The translations under genes were made by a program, and so were the position numbers. Of a stretch of DNA of 52,884 nt, positions 1 through 9,623 are shown in pieces. The notes under the pieces are model-generated. The model saw nothing but the letters and a program-made list of their open reading frames with translations, made no database searches and was not told the DNA's origin. This DNA comes from Bacteroidales bacterium (lineage in GTDB: Bacteria; Bacteroidota; Bacteroidia; Bacteroidales; F082): positions 1-52,884 of the forward strand of contig JAEEON010000008.1 in assembly GCA_016284305.1 (NCBI GenBank), read 5' to 3'. Numbering within the stretch: the stretch's first letter is position 1; each line of letters begins with the position of its first letter.

Positions 1-2875
1 AGCCTTCGTAATAGGTGGAGAAGTTGTTGTAGGTCTTGACGATGTCGTCAGCCGACTTGTTGCTGAAGTTGCCAAAAGCGGTCTGGAGGTCCATGGGGCT
101 GTTTTCGACAAAGCCGATCCAGTTCCACCCGGTGTTGATGGTGATGGGATGGGTTTCGGGGTCGGCGAGGGTTCCGGTGAGGGTGAAGTCGCCAGGCTCG
201 CTCATGTTGATGCGGTAGGACTGCTCGTTGACGATGCTGTTGAGCGTGCCGAACCATCCCTGGTCATAGGTGACGAATGATGTCTGGCTCTTGATTTGGA
301 TGCCGCTGGTGCCGAGTTTGTCCTCAAGCAGGGCGAGGCCGTTGACACCGTTCATCTCGATGTAGGTGGACCACCAGTTCCAACCAGTGCTGAGGCTGAA
401 GTCGTGGTCGATGGTGCTGACATATGAGGTGAAGTTTAGGACGTAAGGCTCCATCGGAGTGCCGTAGCCATCTTCGAGGTAGCTGATGGAGGCAGGAGCG
501 TTGAGCTCAGGAGTTAGTTCGGCATCCGTTTCGTGGTCGTAGAGTCGGAAACTAAACGACTCGTCTTGATTGCCATAAATCACTAAGTTTAAGATGTAAT
601 GGTTGTTGAAAGGAGTCAAGACTCCAATGGCAGAGGCGCGGCATTCTTCGCCGACGAACACACCGACTTCCAATGCGTCAGTGAATTGTTCTTCCCCGTC
701 AATCTGGATGATGGCAGTCAAAGGCGTATAGTCAGCGTATCCATCGATGGAAGCTGTCCAATGAAGCGTTTCGGCAGGAATTTCCTCGAAATTGGCGACG
801 ATAGCTAAGTCTTGGCTGACGGTGAAGGTGTACTCGGCATCTGTGCTGACTTCGTTGTTGTTAACCGTCCAGTTGACAAACTGATAACCTTCTTCGGGAA
901 TCGCAGTTAACGTGCAGTTCGCACCTTCCTCATAAGTTCCAACGCCTGTGACAGTACCGCCTTCAGTGGGGTATGCCGTGGCAGTGATATTGTATTCCAC
1001 CGTGGGGCAATCGCCTTGGACGAAGAACTTGATATTGTTTTGAATCGAAGTGCTGAGCGCAAACGTGTTGTTATTGTAGTAGAGATAATAGTTTCTGTTG
1101 TTTGAGGTGACATAGATGCCGTCGGCATTGATGTACCACCGACCATTTGCTGTTTGGGTTTGGGTGGTGTTCCATGTAAGCATGGTGCTCATACTTCTAG
1201 ACAGATACATCCCATTATAGGAGATATAGTATTGTCCGTTGCTGCCGTATGCAGTCAAGGTGACGGTGGCTGGTGCCGACTCTTCCTCAACAGTAAAGCC
1301 ATTGTCGGTGATGGTCACCGGAACTGAAGTGGTGGTCATTGAAGAGGAGTTGTTATGCGAAGGAAGGATGATCGGTGAGCCGTTGAAATAGCCCATGACG
1401 TAGGAACCGGAAGCCGAAGGCATCACTTGTTCGTAGCAGACCATAGGGACAACGCAGCTTCCCGTAGGTGTGAGATAGACATCCAGATCGACCCGCTGGC
1501 CATCGGAAACAGTCACATTGATGGTTTCGGTGCAATAGCCGTCCTTGGAAACCTTGAGAGTCCAGTTGCCACCTTTGATGGGTCGGTGGTAGTCGCCATC
1601 CTCGTGACTGCTCACAATCGAATATTCGTCATCGTGGTTTTGAACGGTGATGGTGGCACCCTCAAGACGTTGGTTGGTGCTGGCATCGTAAACGATTCCA
1701 TGAATGCCGTTAAGGCACTCCTCCATGTATGTCAACATGGCATTGTGGTTATAGTTCCAGAAGTTTGGCAGTTGTGAGGCACTGGGGTTCTTGGTGGTGG
1801 AGCACTCGATGGTAATCTCACGGCATTGACGATAGCCGTTCATGTAATCCTGGCGACCTCCGCCAATGGTGTACCAATCAGCACCGTTGGTGATGCCGTT
1901 GTTTTCATCCGTCATGTAACTTGAGCTGACTGCCTGAGCAAGAGAAGCGTATTCTCTGGAGATATATTGCCACCAAGCATCATCGGCATGGCGAGTGGTG
2001 GTGTTGTCCCAAGGATAGTTCATCACCTCAGATCCACCGTGGTAGTTAGCGGCCATGACAAAAGGATAGGTTTCGGCAAGTTGCATGAACCACTGGGTCT
2101 CAGATTGATAGGCGTTGCCATCAGGATGCTCACTGCTATGAGGATCGGGATAGTTGCGGTTCATGTCAACTCCGTTGGCATTGTAACGCCGTGCTCCTGT
2201 AACTGTGCTGTTGCCTCCATAATAGGTTCCGTCGGGATTGGCATTGGGGAAAATGAAGATGTCCAAGTTGTTGATCAAGTTGAGGATTCGGCTGTCCGTG
2301 CTGGTGCACAATTCGTCGATAAGGCGAAGCATCAAGATCCAGCCTGTGGTCTCATCACCGTGGATGGTGGAGGAGTAGAGGAATTTCGGCTTGCCCGTAG
2401 TGTTACCGTTGTTCAGACGAACGCCCAAGATCTTTCTTCCACTGGAAAGTGTGCCGAGCTCAATCAGCGTGCAGCTGCGGTCATCCAAGGCCAAGGTGGG
2501 GAAAGATGTCATCATGGATTCATATTGGCTGTAGGTGGGGTAGCTGTCCCATTCGTAGGTGGCACGATTCCCGTCCCACATCTTGGCTTCCTCAAGCATG
2601 GAAGGAGGTGTCTGAAGTGTGGGCTGGTAACCTGCTTTGATCAAACGGTCGTATTGTTGCTGGTTGGCATAGCAGATCACGGTCTTGCCATCGGTTTTGT
2701 CAACAGAACACAGGTCATTGATGGATTGGATGTCCTTCACGTCCTGTACTTGAAGTGTAAAATAATACTCATTACGCTCACGCATGAGTTGGTTTAATTC
2801 TTTTTGGCTTTGAGCGCTCAAGTTACCGCTGAAGATGACCGCGAGAAAGAGCAGTAATAAAGATATTTTTTTCAT
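1..2875 (-). CDS. Secreted M14 zinc carboxypeptidase, tandem paralog 2 (3' end cut by window)
   Basis: Open from an ATG at 2875 to the window edge, about 958 codons with no stop, so the C-terminus lies outside. The N-terminus is a signal peptide (MKKISLLLLFLAV, cleavage near SAQS). The catalytic part closely parallels the next upstream gene: HGDE zinc motif, NPDGTYYGG, NRN, a NYHGG zinc histidine and the ECS catalytic glutamate stretch. A carboxypeptidase-regulatory-like domain follows. Where the paralog has a CUB domain this copy has a different Ser/Thr/Asn/Tyr-rich segment (about plus positions 1020-1420). Then come an InlB-type repeat and at least two GWNW modules. The gene is 28 bp downstream of its paralog, so co-transcription is likely. 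It probably digests peptides outside the cell. The family call is firm; substrate and surface-attachment mode are unknown. Confidence 0.85.
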   Translation of the reverse strand, partial: MKKISLLLLFLAVIFSGNLSAQSQKELNQLMRERNEYYFTLQVQDVKDIQSINDLCSVDKTDGKTVICYANQQQYDRLIKAGYQPTLQTPPSMLEEAKMWDGNRATYEWDSYPTYSQYESMMTSFPTLALDDRSCTLIELGTLSSGRKILGVRLNNGNTTGKPKFLYSSTIHGDETTGWILMLRLIDELCTSTDSRILNLINNLDIFIFPNANPDGTYYGGNSTVTGARRYNANGVDMNRNYPDPHSSEHPDGNAYQSETQWFMQLAETYPFVMAANYHGGSEVMNYPWDNTTTRHADDAWWQYISREYASLAQAVSSSYMTDENNGITNGADWYTIGGGRQDYMNGYRQCREITIECSTTKNPSASQLPNFWNYNHNAMLTYMEECLNGIHGIVYDASTNQRLEGATITVQNHDDEYSIVSSHEDGDYHRPIKGGNWTLKVSKDGYCTETINVTVSDGQRVDLDVYLTPTGSCVVPMVCYEQVMPSASGSYVMGYFNGSPIILPSHNNSSSMTTTSVPVTITDNGFTVEEESAPATVTLTAYGSNGQYYISYNGMYLSRSMSTMLTWNTTQTQTANGRWYINADGIYVTSNNRNYYLYYNNNTFALSTSIQNNIKFFVQGDCPTVEYNITATAYPTEGGTVTGVGTYEEGANCTLTAIPEEGYQFVNWTVNNNEVSTDAEYTFTVSQDLAIVANFEEIPAETLHWTASIDGYADYTPLTAIIQIDGEEQFTDALEVGVFVGEECRASAIGVLTPFNNHYILNLVIYGNQDESFSFRLYDHETDAELTPELNAPASISYLEDGYGTPMEPYVLNFTSYVSTIDHDFSLSTGWNWWSTYIEMNGVNGLALLEDKLGTSGIQIKSQTSFVTYDQGWFGTLNSIVNEQSYRINMSEPGDFTLTGTLADPETHPITINTGWNWIGFVENSPMDLQTAFGNFSNKSADDIVKTYNNFSTYYEG

Positions 2876-2903
2876 TTAAAACAAAATTAAAAAATAGGAC
2901 CGT

Positions 2904-5783
2904 TTATTTCGGAAAAACTAATTGAATGTTCTGTGAATTGTTCGAGAGGTATAAATAGCCCTTGCCGGGTTCCAATACCTGTAGCATCCCTTGCCAAGTG
3001 CCATTGATATAGGTGGCAGAAGCGTCTTGACCCTTGATGATGTCGTTCTCAGATGGGGTGATGCCAGTAAGTGCTGCGGCAACGCCAAGGGCTTGTTCCA
3101 ACGGGAAGCTGATCCAGTTCCAGCCTGGTTTGAGGGTTATTGGAAGAGTGGATGGATCGACAGGTTCTCCACTCAGGGTGAGGGTGATCACTTGATCCGA
3201 TAAGATCAAATACATGCTGGCATTGTCTAAAGCATTAAGGGTTCCAGTCCAGCTTCCTTCACCGTTGGAAGTTGACTTGTCCTGCGATTTGATTACGCTG
3301 TTAGCACCAGCGTCGGTGATTTGGCTTTGAATGTCGCCAAGACTGTTTTCGTCGAAGCGGATGTAGGAAGAGAACCAGTTCCAGCCTTCGTTAAGGGTGA
3401 TTTGATGGAGGCTGCTGCTTGAGGTGAAGTTCAATACGTAAGGGTTGATGGGTGAGCCGTAACCATCAGTGTTAAAACTTACCGGTGCTGGTGCGCTGAG
3501 ACCAGGGGTTAGCTCGGTGTCAGTTAAGTGATCGTAAAGACGGAAGCTGAAGTTCTCACCAATTTCGCCAACGACGACCAAACAGAGGATGTGTCGGTTG
3601 TTGTAGGGGAAAAGCATGGGCATCGCGCTACCGCGACATTCGTCATTCACGAAGACTCCAACTTCGAGGGTGTTGACAAACTGTTCTTCACCGTCAATCT
3701 GAATGATGGCATTCATGGTGAAGTTATCGGCATGAGAACTGGTGTTGGCCGTCCAATGCAACGGAATGGTCTCGAAGTGGGCGGTCAAGTTTCTATTGCC
3801 ACTGACTATGAAGCTGTAGCTCTCTTCGGTCGAAACCACGCTATTATCTTCGGTCCAGTTGACAAATTGGTAACCGTCAGCAGCTGTAGCGGTCAAAGTA
3901 CAGGTCTCCCCTGCATTGAAGGTGCCGGCGCCTTCGATGGAACCTCCTGCTGTGGGATCAGCAGTGGCTTCAATTTCAAAGCTGGGATAATAGCAGGAGA
4001 CAGAGGCATCCCAACCAGCTTGATTTACGGAATAGTCGGAAACAAACTCGAAGGTAAGGGCTCCTTCAGGGTTGGTGGCGATGATGGTGCCGGGACTGTT
4101 GCTGCCAGTGTATTGACCGATTAGAGTAGCGGCGGTTGAAGCTCCGTCAAAGATATAAAAGTTATCGTAACTGTTTTCGATTTGGAAGGAGTTGAACGTC
4201 ACTTTGATCATTGCACCTTCGCTGGCGGGGTATAGGGTCAAAATGTAGTCTTGGTCGTTGCCATAGTTTCCCTCAGATCCTCCTGAGTCGTAGAATGTTG
4301 CGTCGCAAGTCGTAAAGCTGCCTTCTTCCATGTTGATGCTGTCAGGCTCAGGATCTTCGCCTTCTTCCATATAGATGGGATCTAAGTCGATGCGCTGTCC
4401 GTCGGTGATGGTGACTTGCACGGATTGGGAACTGTAGCCGCTCTTGCTGAAGACGAAGGTGTAGGTGCCTCCCTTGATGGGGCGATGGAAGTCGCCGATG
4501 GCATGAGTGCTCACCTGCGATCCATGATGGTCATGGTCTTGCACTGTAACGGTGACGCCCTCGAGAGGAGCTTTCGAAACGGCATCGTAAACAAAACCGT
4601 GAACTCCATTGAGACATTCCTCCATGTAAATAAGCATCCCGTCGTGGTTGTAGTTCCAGAAGTTGGGAAGCAACGAAGCACTCGGGGTCTTCGAGTTGGA
4701 GCATTCTACGGTGATTTCGCGGCATTGTGCGTAGTAGTTCATATAGTCTTGACGGCTCCCGGTAATGGTGTACCAGGCATAGCCGTTGATGATGCCGTTG
4801 CTGCTGGTGTTGGTCATGTAGCTGGAGTTGACCGATTGGGCCGACTGGGCATACCTGAGACAGACATATTGCCACCAAGCATCGTCTGGATGGACGGGTT
4901 GGTACGTGTCCCAGGGATAGTTCAACACTTCGGAACCACCGTGATAATTGGCCGCCATGGTGAAAAGATGCTCTTGCGCCAGTTCCATCATCCATTGAGT
5001 CTCTTCCTGATAGGATTCCCCGTCAGGATGGCTTCCATCGTCGAAGTCGGGGAAGTTGCGGTTGAGATCGACGTTGTTGCCGTTGTAGCGACGTGCACCG
5101 TTGACAGTGTTGTTGCCTCCGTAATAAGTGCCATCGGGGTTGGTCAGAGGGAAAATGAAAATGTCGAGGTTGTTGAGCAGATTCGTGATGCGAGTGTCAG
5201 TGCTAGTGCAGAACTCGTTGATGAGGCGAAGCATGAGGATCATCCCCGTCACCTCGTCACCGTGCATCGTGGAGGTGTAAAGGAACTTGGGCTTGCCTTC
5301 GGTTTGGCCGTTGTTGAGCCGTACTCCCAATATTTTACGACCTGTTGAGGAGAGGGTTCCTAGATCGAGCAAAGTGCAGTTGCGACCGCTCAAAGCCGCC
5401 GAAGGAAAACTCTCCATCATCGCTACATATTGCTCGTAGGTGAGGTAGCTGTCCCACTCGTAAGTGGCTCGGTCGCCTCCATCCCACATCTTCGCTTCCT
5501 GTTTCATGGAAGGAGGCGTCATGAGCGAAGGCTGATAACCCGCCCGAAGCATGGCCTCATACTGCTTGCTGTTGGCATAGCACATGACACTCATGCCGTC
5601 TATGCCATCAACGGAGCAGATCTTGTTGATGGTTTGGACCTCGCTGGGGTCACCAACGTTGACTTTAAAATAATACTCGCCACGCTCACGCATGAGTTCG
5701 GCAAAATGTTCTTGACTTTGTGCAATCATGTCGCCGCAAATGGCAGCGATAAGCATGATCAAAACGAAACGAAACTTATTCAC
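2904..5783 (-). CDS. Secreted M14 zinc carboxypeptidase with CUB and InlB-like repeats
   Basis: 959 residues. A signal peptide covers about residues 1-21. The peptidase M14 domain (about 105-390) shows the HxxE zinc motif (H174, E177), the third zinc ligand H281 in NYHGG and the catalytic glutamate E360 in REITVECS. Next come a carboxypeptidase-regulatory-like beta-sandwich (about 393-470), a CUB domain (about 485-600), an InlB/Flg_new-type repeat ending in LTAHFE (about 605-680), a beta-rich segment, and two C-terminal GWNW modules. The expected product is an exported metallocarboxypeptidase releasing C-terminal amino acids from peptides. I do not see a classical T9SS type A or B signal, so export beyond Sec is uncertain. 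First gene of a two-gene unit with its tandem paralog; own -7 element at 5833-5840. Confidence 0.9.
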   Translation of the reverse strand: MNKFRFVLIMLIAAICGDMIAQSQEHFAELMRERGEYYFKVNVGDPSEVQTINKICSVDGIDGMSVMCYANSKQYEAMLRAGYQPSLMTPPSMKQEAKMWDGGDRATYEWDSYLTYEQYVAMMESFPSAALSGRNCTLLDLGTLSSTGRKILGVRLNNGQTEGKPKFLYTSTMHGDEVTGMILMLRLINEFCTSTDTRITNLLNNLDIFIFPLTNPDGTYYGGNNTVNGARRYNGNNVDLNRNFPDFDDGSHPDGESYQEETQWMMELAQEHLFTMAANYHGGSEVLNYPWDTYQPVHPDDAWWQYVCLRYAQSAQSVNSSYMTNTSSNGIINGYAWYTITGSRQDYMNYYAQCREITVECSNSKTPSASLLPNFWNYNHDGMLIYMEECLNGVHGFVYDAVSKAPLEGVTVTVQDHDHHGSQVSTHAIGDFHRPIKGGTYTFVFSKSGYSSQSVQVTITDGQRIDLDPIYMEEGEDPEPDSINMEEGSFTTCDATFYDSGGSEGNYGNDQDYILTLYPASEGAMIKVTFNSFQIENSYDNFYIFDGASTAATLIGQYTGSNSPGTIIATNPEGALTFEFVSDYSVNQAGWDASVSCYYPSFEIEATADPTAGGSIEGAGTFNAGETCTLTATAADGYQFVNWTEDNSVVSTEESYSFIVSGNRNLTAHFETIPLHWTANTSSHADNFTMNAIIQIDGEEQFVNTLEVGVFVNDECRGSAMPMLFPYNNRHILCLVVVGEIGENFSFRLYDHLTDTELTPGLSAPAPVSFNTDGYGSPINPYVLNFTSSSSLHQITLNEGWNWFSSYIRFDENSLGDIQSQITDAGANSVIKSQDKSTSNGEGSWTGTLNALDNASMYLILSDQVITLTLSGEPVDPSTLPITLKPGWNWISFPLEQALGVAAALTGITPSENDIIKGQDASATYINGTWQGMLQVLEPGKGYLYLSNNSQNIQLVFPK

Positions 5784-5832
5784 GGCTTTGTAAATTTACC
5801 CTTATACTACTTATAAATAATTAAATAAGTGG

Positions 5833-5840
5833 CAAAGATA
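5833..5840 (-). promoter_or_regulatory. Bacteroidota -7 element for the M14 pair
   Basis: On the minus strand this reads TATCTTTG, an exact TAnnTTTG match, about 50 bp upstream of the carboxypeptidase start. The surrounding spacer (5784-5937) is AT-rich and otherwise featureless. A convincing -33 TTTG at the usual 18-21 bp spacing is not present; the nearest TTG is 24 bp away. Confidence 0.5.
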
Positions 5841-5937
5841 CACAAAGTTTTGAACGAATGGCCGCAATATATGTTAAATATATTTAATAAATTTTATTTT
5901 TATTGTTGATAATCAAGTTGATAACAACAAGGGGAAA

Positions 5938-8454
5938 TCAAAGATCCACAAAAGTTTTCAACAATTGGGAAGCGAGTCCGATGGTGTAGCCTTCACTGGC
6001 AAAAACGGCATCGTTATTGGCATTGACGATGACAAAGATGGGAAGGCTGTTGCCCTTAATGTTCAAATTGTTGATTATTTTTTCCTTCATCTTAGCATCG
6101 GAATATCCCATGGTCACGGTTTCTGGGAGTGGAGTAAATGATTTGAGTTGGAACTTGTCGTATTCTTGTTTGTTATCGAAGAGAAAAAACAAAGGAATGC
6201 CGGTTTGGTTGAACTGGTTGGCGAAGGTTACGATGTCTTGCATGGCATGGGTCGTGGGTTCATGGCCTTGGTCGAGGAAGGCGAGGAGATAGCCTTTCGG
6301 TCCGGCGATTTCACGCTCTTCCCCAGTTACGTCGGTGAAATGGAGATGTTCCTCCATCTTGCCGATTACATTCGTTTCGTTTTTGGGTTCCCTCAAGATG
6401 AGCTCGATGGGTGTAGTCGCGCCTTCTTTGATAGTAAAGAACTGACTGAAAGCCAATACGTTGCCGTTGCTTAATCGGGTTCCCCCCGTGAGGATATAAT
6501 AGCCTGGTTCAAGCGGGGTGTGGCCAAATGAAGAGAGGTTCATGCCATCGTCAATCCCAGGGTCTTGAGCGTCGTAGGAGAGTAGATGAAAGTGTTGTCC
6601 ATCAAACTTCTTTATGCTGAAGTTGGAGTAGTATTTCGGGTCGGGTAGGGCTTCGGTGGGTTGGTAATGGATGTCGAGATAACCGATGCCTGTATTGGCT
6701 GAAGAAGAGTCTTCAAAGACAGCGTTTTTCCATTGGCTTTCGTTATCGCCAACAAGGTATTGCACGTTGCCATTGACGGGGTTGATTTGTGCAGCGATGC
6801 CAAGGCTTCGGGCCATCGCCACAAAGAAGATGTCGCGGGAATGTCGGTCGGCAGCATGGGCTTTCAACACTCCGGTAGGAGCAATGGGAATGCGTTGTGG
6901 GTTCAGTTCGTCGTTGATTTCGATATTGTCTCTCACCCAGTCAACCAAGCGTTCTGGCTGTTCTAGGAAGGATTTCGCCTGTGCGTCATCGAAGTAGTTG
7001 GAGAACGGTTTTCGATAAGGCACCAAGATCTCGTTGCTGACCCTGGGTCCACAGATATACGGCGAAGGATCAGTCCAAAAGTCGTAGTGGTCGATGAGTA
7101 CTTCAAGGTTGACATCTCTCAGGTCCTTGTCGGAGAGGGTTTTAAGTATGATTACAGCTTTGTTGAGATCGCCTTTCCCTTCGGCATACTTGGCGAAGTC
7201 GGCTATGGTCTGGTAATTTCCCCAGGTCTTTTTGTAAAGGGCACCCAGGCTCTTGTTGCCGGTGTTGGCATTGAGTTGTTCTTGAGCGTCTTTGCATTGG
7301 GCGATATAGGCATTTCTCAGAGCGTCTTCTTGAGCAATGCGGCGGTCGTTTTCTTCTCGGGCTGCTGCCGTCACCTCCGGCATTTTGGCGTCAGGAGCCG
7401 GCGCAGTGATGTCGTAAACGAGTTGTTCAGCCATGCCTTCTTCATGGTTGAGGACGATGGTGACCTCATTGTCTTCGGCAGCGTTGAATACCTCGAACCC
7501 GAAACGGCCGTCCTTGCAGGCGTAAGCCATCATGCTTCCCAACCCTGTGGTGAGCTGGGTTTGTCCGTTAATATCTGTCTTTTTGGTGACCACGGTGCAA
7601 TACTCCGCGTAGTTGTAAATCTTGAACTCCACGTCAATGTCAGGCACCGGTTTGTTGTCGGCATCGACTACATGTATGGTGTTGATGGCAGTTTTGGCGT
7701 AGTTGCTGATGACGTTGATCTCGGTGTAGTTCTTGTTTTTGCTGATAACCTCTTCGGGGCCTTGGTAGTCGCCAAACACTCGGGTGTGGAGCAGCAAGGC
7801 TCGCGATGCGGGTTCGTTGAACCAACCCAGGTCGAGTACGGGTTCGGGCTCGCAGGCACCCATGAAATGCCATCCGCCATCGACGTAAGCCTCCACCCAG
7901 GCGTGGTTGTCGTCGCAGTGGGCCCAGCGCGGGGTATAGACCTGCCTGGCCGGGATGCCCACGGTGCGCAGGGCGGTCACCAGCAGCGTGGACTCTTCGC
8001 CACAACGTCCCCAAGAGGTCTTGACGGTGGCCATCGGAGCACTGGTCCGGCTATCGCTGCCCTTGTAGTTGACGTGTTCGTGGCACCAGTGGTTGACTTC
8101 CAAAGCGGCATCGGCTAACGAAAGGTCTTTCACCCGTTCTTTCAGTTCATTATAATAGGTGGCCCTGAACCGGTCGAGATTCTCGTTGTTTACTCTGGGC
8201 GGTACTACGAAATGCTTGAACTCTCGCTCGGGAATACTCTTCCCCCAAGGCATCTCCTGTCGCGCCAAGAAAGCGTAATGGACGCATTCTTGGAAATACT
8301 CTTCCGTGTAATCGACACTGTCGCCCAACGGCATGTATTGGTAAAGGAATTCGGTGGCCTCTTTCTCAGTGAGTCCTGTCGGTTGGGCCTTTTTGCCGCA
8401 ACCAGCCAGTAGCACTGCGGCGATCATCATTAGCAGCGTAAGATTATGTCGCAT
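5938..8454 (-). CDS. Transglutaminase-like lipoprotein with thioredoxin-like C-terminus
   Basis: 838 residues. The N-terminus is an SPII signal with lipobox LAGC (C19), so the product is probably a membrane-anchored lipoprotein. A transglutaminase-core domain has the nucleophile in WGRCGEES (C151) and the histidine in NHAWVEAY (H184). The usual third-residue Asp position reads GACEPEP, so an Asp is not obvious. A second, degenerate copy of the fold appears near residue 560 (RHSRDIFFVAMARSLGIAAQ), where the nucleophile cysteine is missing. The last about 130 residues resemble a thioredoxin fold lacking CxxC. The substrate is unknown; protease or amidase-like roles are known in the superfamily. 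It ends a likely operon with fur, purA and the ATP-grasp gene (17 bp spacing). Confidence 0.75.
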   Translation of the reverse strand: MRHNLTLLMMIAAVLLAGCGKKAQPTGLTEKEATEFLYQYMPLGDSVDYTEEYFQECVHYAFLARQEMPWGKSIPEREFKHFVVPPRVNNENLDRFRATYYNELKERVKDLSLADAALEVNHWCHEHVNYKGSDSRTSAPMATVKTSWGRCGEESTLLVTALRTVGIPARQVYTPRWAHCDDNHAWVEAYVDGGWHFMGACEPEPVLDLGWFNEPASRALLLHTRVFGDYQGPEEVISKNKNYTEINVISNYAKTAINTIHVVDADNKPVPDIDVEFKIYNYAEYCTVVTKKTDINGQTQLTTGLGSMMAYACKDGRFGFEVFNAAEDNEVTIVLNHEEGMAEQLVYDITAPAPDAKMPEVTAAAREENDRRIAQEDALRNAYIAQCKDAQEQLNANTGNKSLGALYKKTWGNYQTIADFAKYAEGKGDLNKAVIILKTLSDKDLRDVNLEVLIDHYDFWTDPSPYICGPRVSNEILVPYRKPFSNYFDDAQAKSFLEQPERLVDWVRDNIEINDELNPQRIPIAPTGVLKAHAADRHSRDIFFVAMARSLGIAAQINPVNGNVQYLVGDNESQWKNAVFEDSSSANTGIGYLDIHYQPTEALPDPKYYSNFSIKKFDGQHFHLLSYDAQDPGIDDGMNLSSFGHTPLEPGYYILTGGTRLSNGNVLAFSQFFTIKEGATTPIELILREPKNETNVIGKMEEHLHFTDVTGEEREIAGPKGYLLAFLDQGHEPTTHAMQDIVTFANQFNQTGIPLFFLFDNKQEYDKFQLKSFTPLPETVTMGYSDAKMKEKIINNLNIKGNSLPIFVIVNANNDAVFASEGYTIGLASQLLKTFVDL

Positions 8455-8471
8455 GGGGGAATGTGAAGGGA

Positions 8472-9623
8472 TTATATCATGAATTCTTCTAGACTGGAGT
8501 GTAAGATCTCCTGAAGTTCCTCGCGGTGCTCAGGGGTGGTCTTGGTGAACAGGAATCCCCAAATGCTCATCGCGGGGTTTTTGATGTCGCGAGTCTCAAG
8601 TACGCCATGGAAGTGGCGTCGGATCCGTTCGAAGTCAAGTTGGCGGTTGGTGTCATAAGGCTTGTCAAGCACGATGAAGCTGAACACGTCGTCTTCGATG
8701 CCGTTCCACATCGTGTTGTAGTCGGGATGGGTGCCCTCGAAGAAAGCCTGCACTGGCAACAGCCCGCAGGTGTGTCGGGTAAGGTCGTTGAGGCACATGC
8801 CGGCGAAACGCAAGGGGTTCACCTCGATGGGGATGGCTTTGCCTGTGTGCTTATCGACACGGAACTCCACGTGCATCGGGAAGTTCTTGAGTTGAAGCAC
8901 GCTGTTGAGGTCGATGCAGAACTGGTTGAAAGCGTGATAGTTGCTTTCGAAGATCTGCTTGCTCATACAATAGAGCCGGTCGCTGACATCGGTCTCGTCC
9001 TTGAAGATGTGATGGAAGATGTTGATGATGTTTGGCTTGCCCTCAGCGTCGTAGTAGGCATCCACGGCATATTCTTCACCCACGATGAACTGTTCTAGGA
9101 CGAACATTTCGCTGCGTACCACGGTCTCGGGGAACACAGCGCACTGTTTGGCGAAGTTTTGGTCGATGTCGTCCAAAGCAGCTTGCCACTCCTCCTTGTT
9201 GCGCACGATATACACTCCCACGCTGAGGAAGCCAACCGAGGGCTTCAACACCAATGGCAATGGAAGCTCGTCCGGATTCAGGTCTCGCAAGGCTTTCATC
9301 TCCACCTCCTTATAATAAAAGTCGGGATAGATTTGTTGACAGATTCTCCGGAACTCGGCCTTGTCTTTTAGAATCTTGACCTTTTGTACCAATTCCGACT
9401 TGGGGAGTTGGGCGTAAAGCCATACCAAGGCATTCTCTGACACGGCATACAGCTGTTTGTTTTGCTGATAGCATTCCACGAACTGCGTGTCGTTCAAGAG
9501 GTTAAGACGATGGCCTTGTTCAGTAAGCCATTGGGCCATGTCATTATGTAAGACGGGTATTTGTTTCTTTTCAAGATAGTCCACCAGTGGGGCAGACACG
9601 TAAGGCTTTTCTAAGATGATCAT
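8472..9623 (-). CDS. ATP-grasp family ligase-like protein
   Basis: 383 residues. The central and C-terminal parts carry ATP-grasp features: a lysine in LPLVLKPSVGFLSVGV (nucleotide-binding strand and flexible loop), VLEQFIVGEEYAVDAYYD, and the metal-binding IPIEVNPLRFAG. ATP-grasp enzymes activate a carboxylate as an acyl-phosphate and join it to an amine or thiol; the substrate cannot be read from sequence. The ATG overlaps the purA stop by 4 bp (ATGA), a clear sign of translational coupling. The gene therefore belongs to the fur-purA unit, though no purine role is implied. It is intact with the usual single-enzyme length. Confidence 0.75.
   Translation of the reverse strand: MIILEKPYVSAPLVDYLEKKQIPVLHNDMAQWLTEQGHRLNLLNDTQFVECYQQNKQLYAVSENALVWLYAQLPKSELVQKVKILKDKAEFRRICQQIYPDFYYKEVEMKALRDLNPDELPLPLVLKPSVGFLSVGVYIVRNKEEWQAALDDIDQNFAKQCAVFPETVVRSEMFVLEQFIVGEEYAVDAYYDAEGKPNIINIFHHIFKDETDVSDRLYCMSKQIFESNYHAFNQFCIDLNSVLQLKNFPMHVEFRVDKHTGKAIPIEVNPLRFAGMCLNDLTRHTCGLLPVQAFFEGTHPDYNTMWNGIEDDVFSFIVLDKPYDTNRQLDFERIRRHFHGVLETRDIKNPAMSIWGFLFTKTTPEHREELQEILHSSLEEFMI

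Noticed and set aside
1967..2797. Long plus-strand reading frame opposite the first carboxypeptidase (276 codons)
   Set aside because: It is antisense to a conserved M14 gene, has no domain or signal peptide of its own, and a similar frame appears opposite the paralog, as expected from codon-bias shadows.
2904..3500. T9SS type A sorting signal at the carboxypeptidase C-terminus
   Set aside because: The end consists of GWNW modules and closes with NIQLVFPK, without the usual type A pattern and basic tail; only the 13733 gene has a convincing T9SS domain.
4416..5348. Plus-strand frame of 310 codons opposite the second carboxypeptidase
   Set aside because: Same shadow effect; composition is Val/Gly/Asp/His-rich and matches nothing.
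7087..8118. Plus-strand frame of 343 codons opposite the transglutaminase-like gene
   Set aside because: Antisense shadow of a gene with clear motifs; no start region or recognisable domain.
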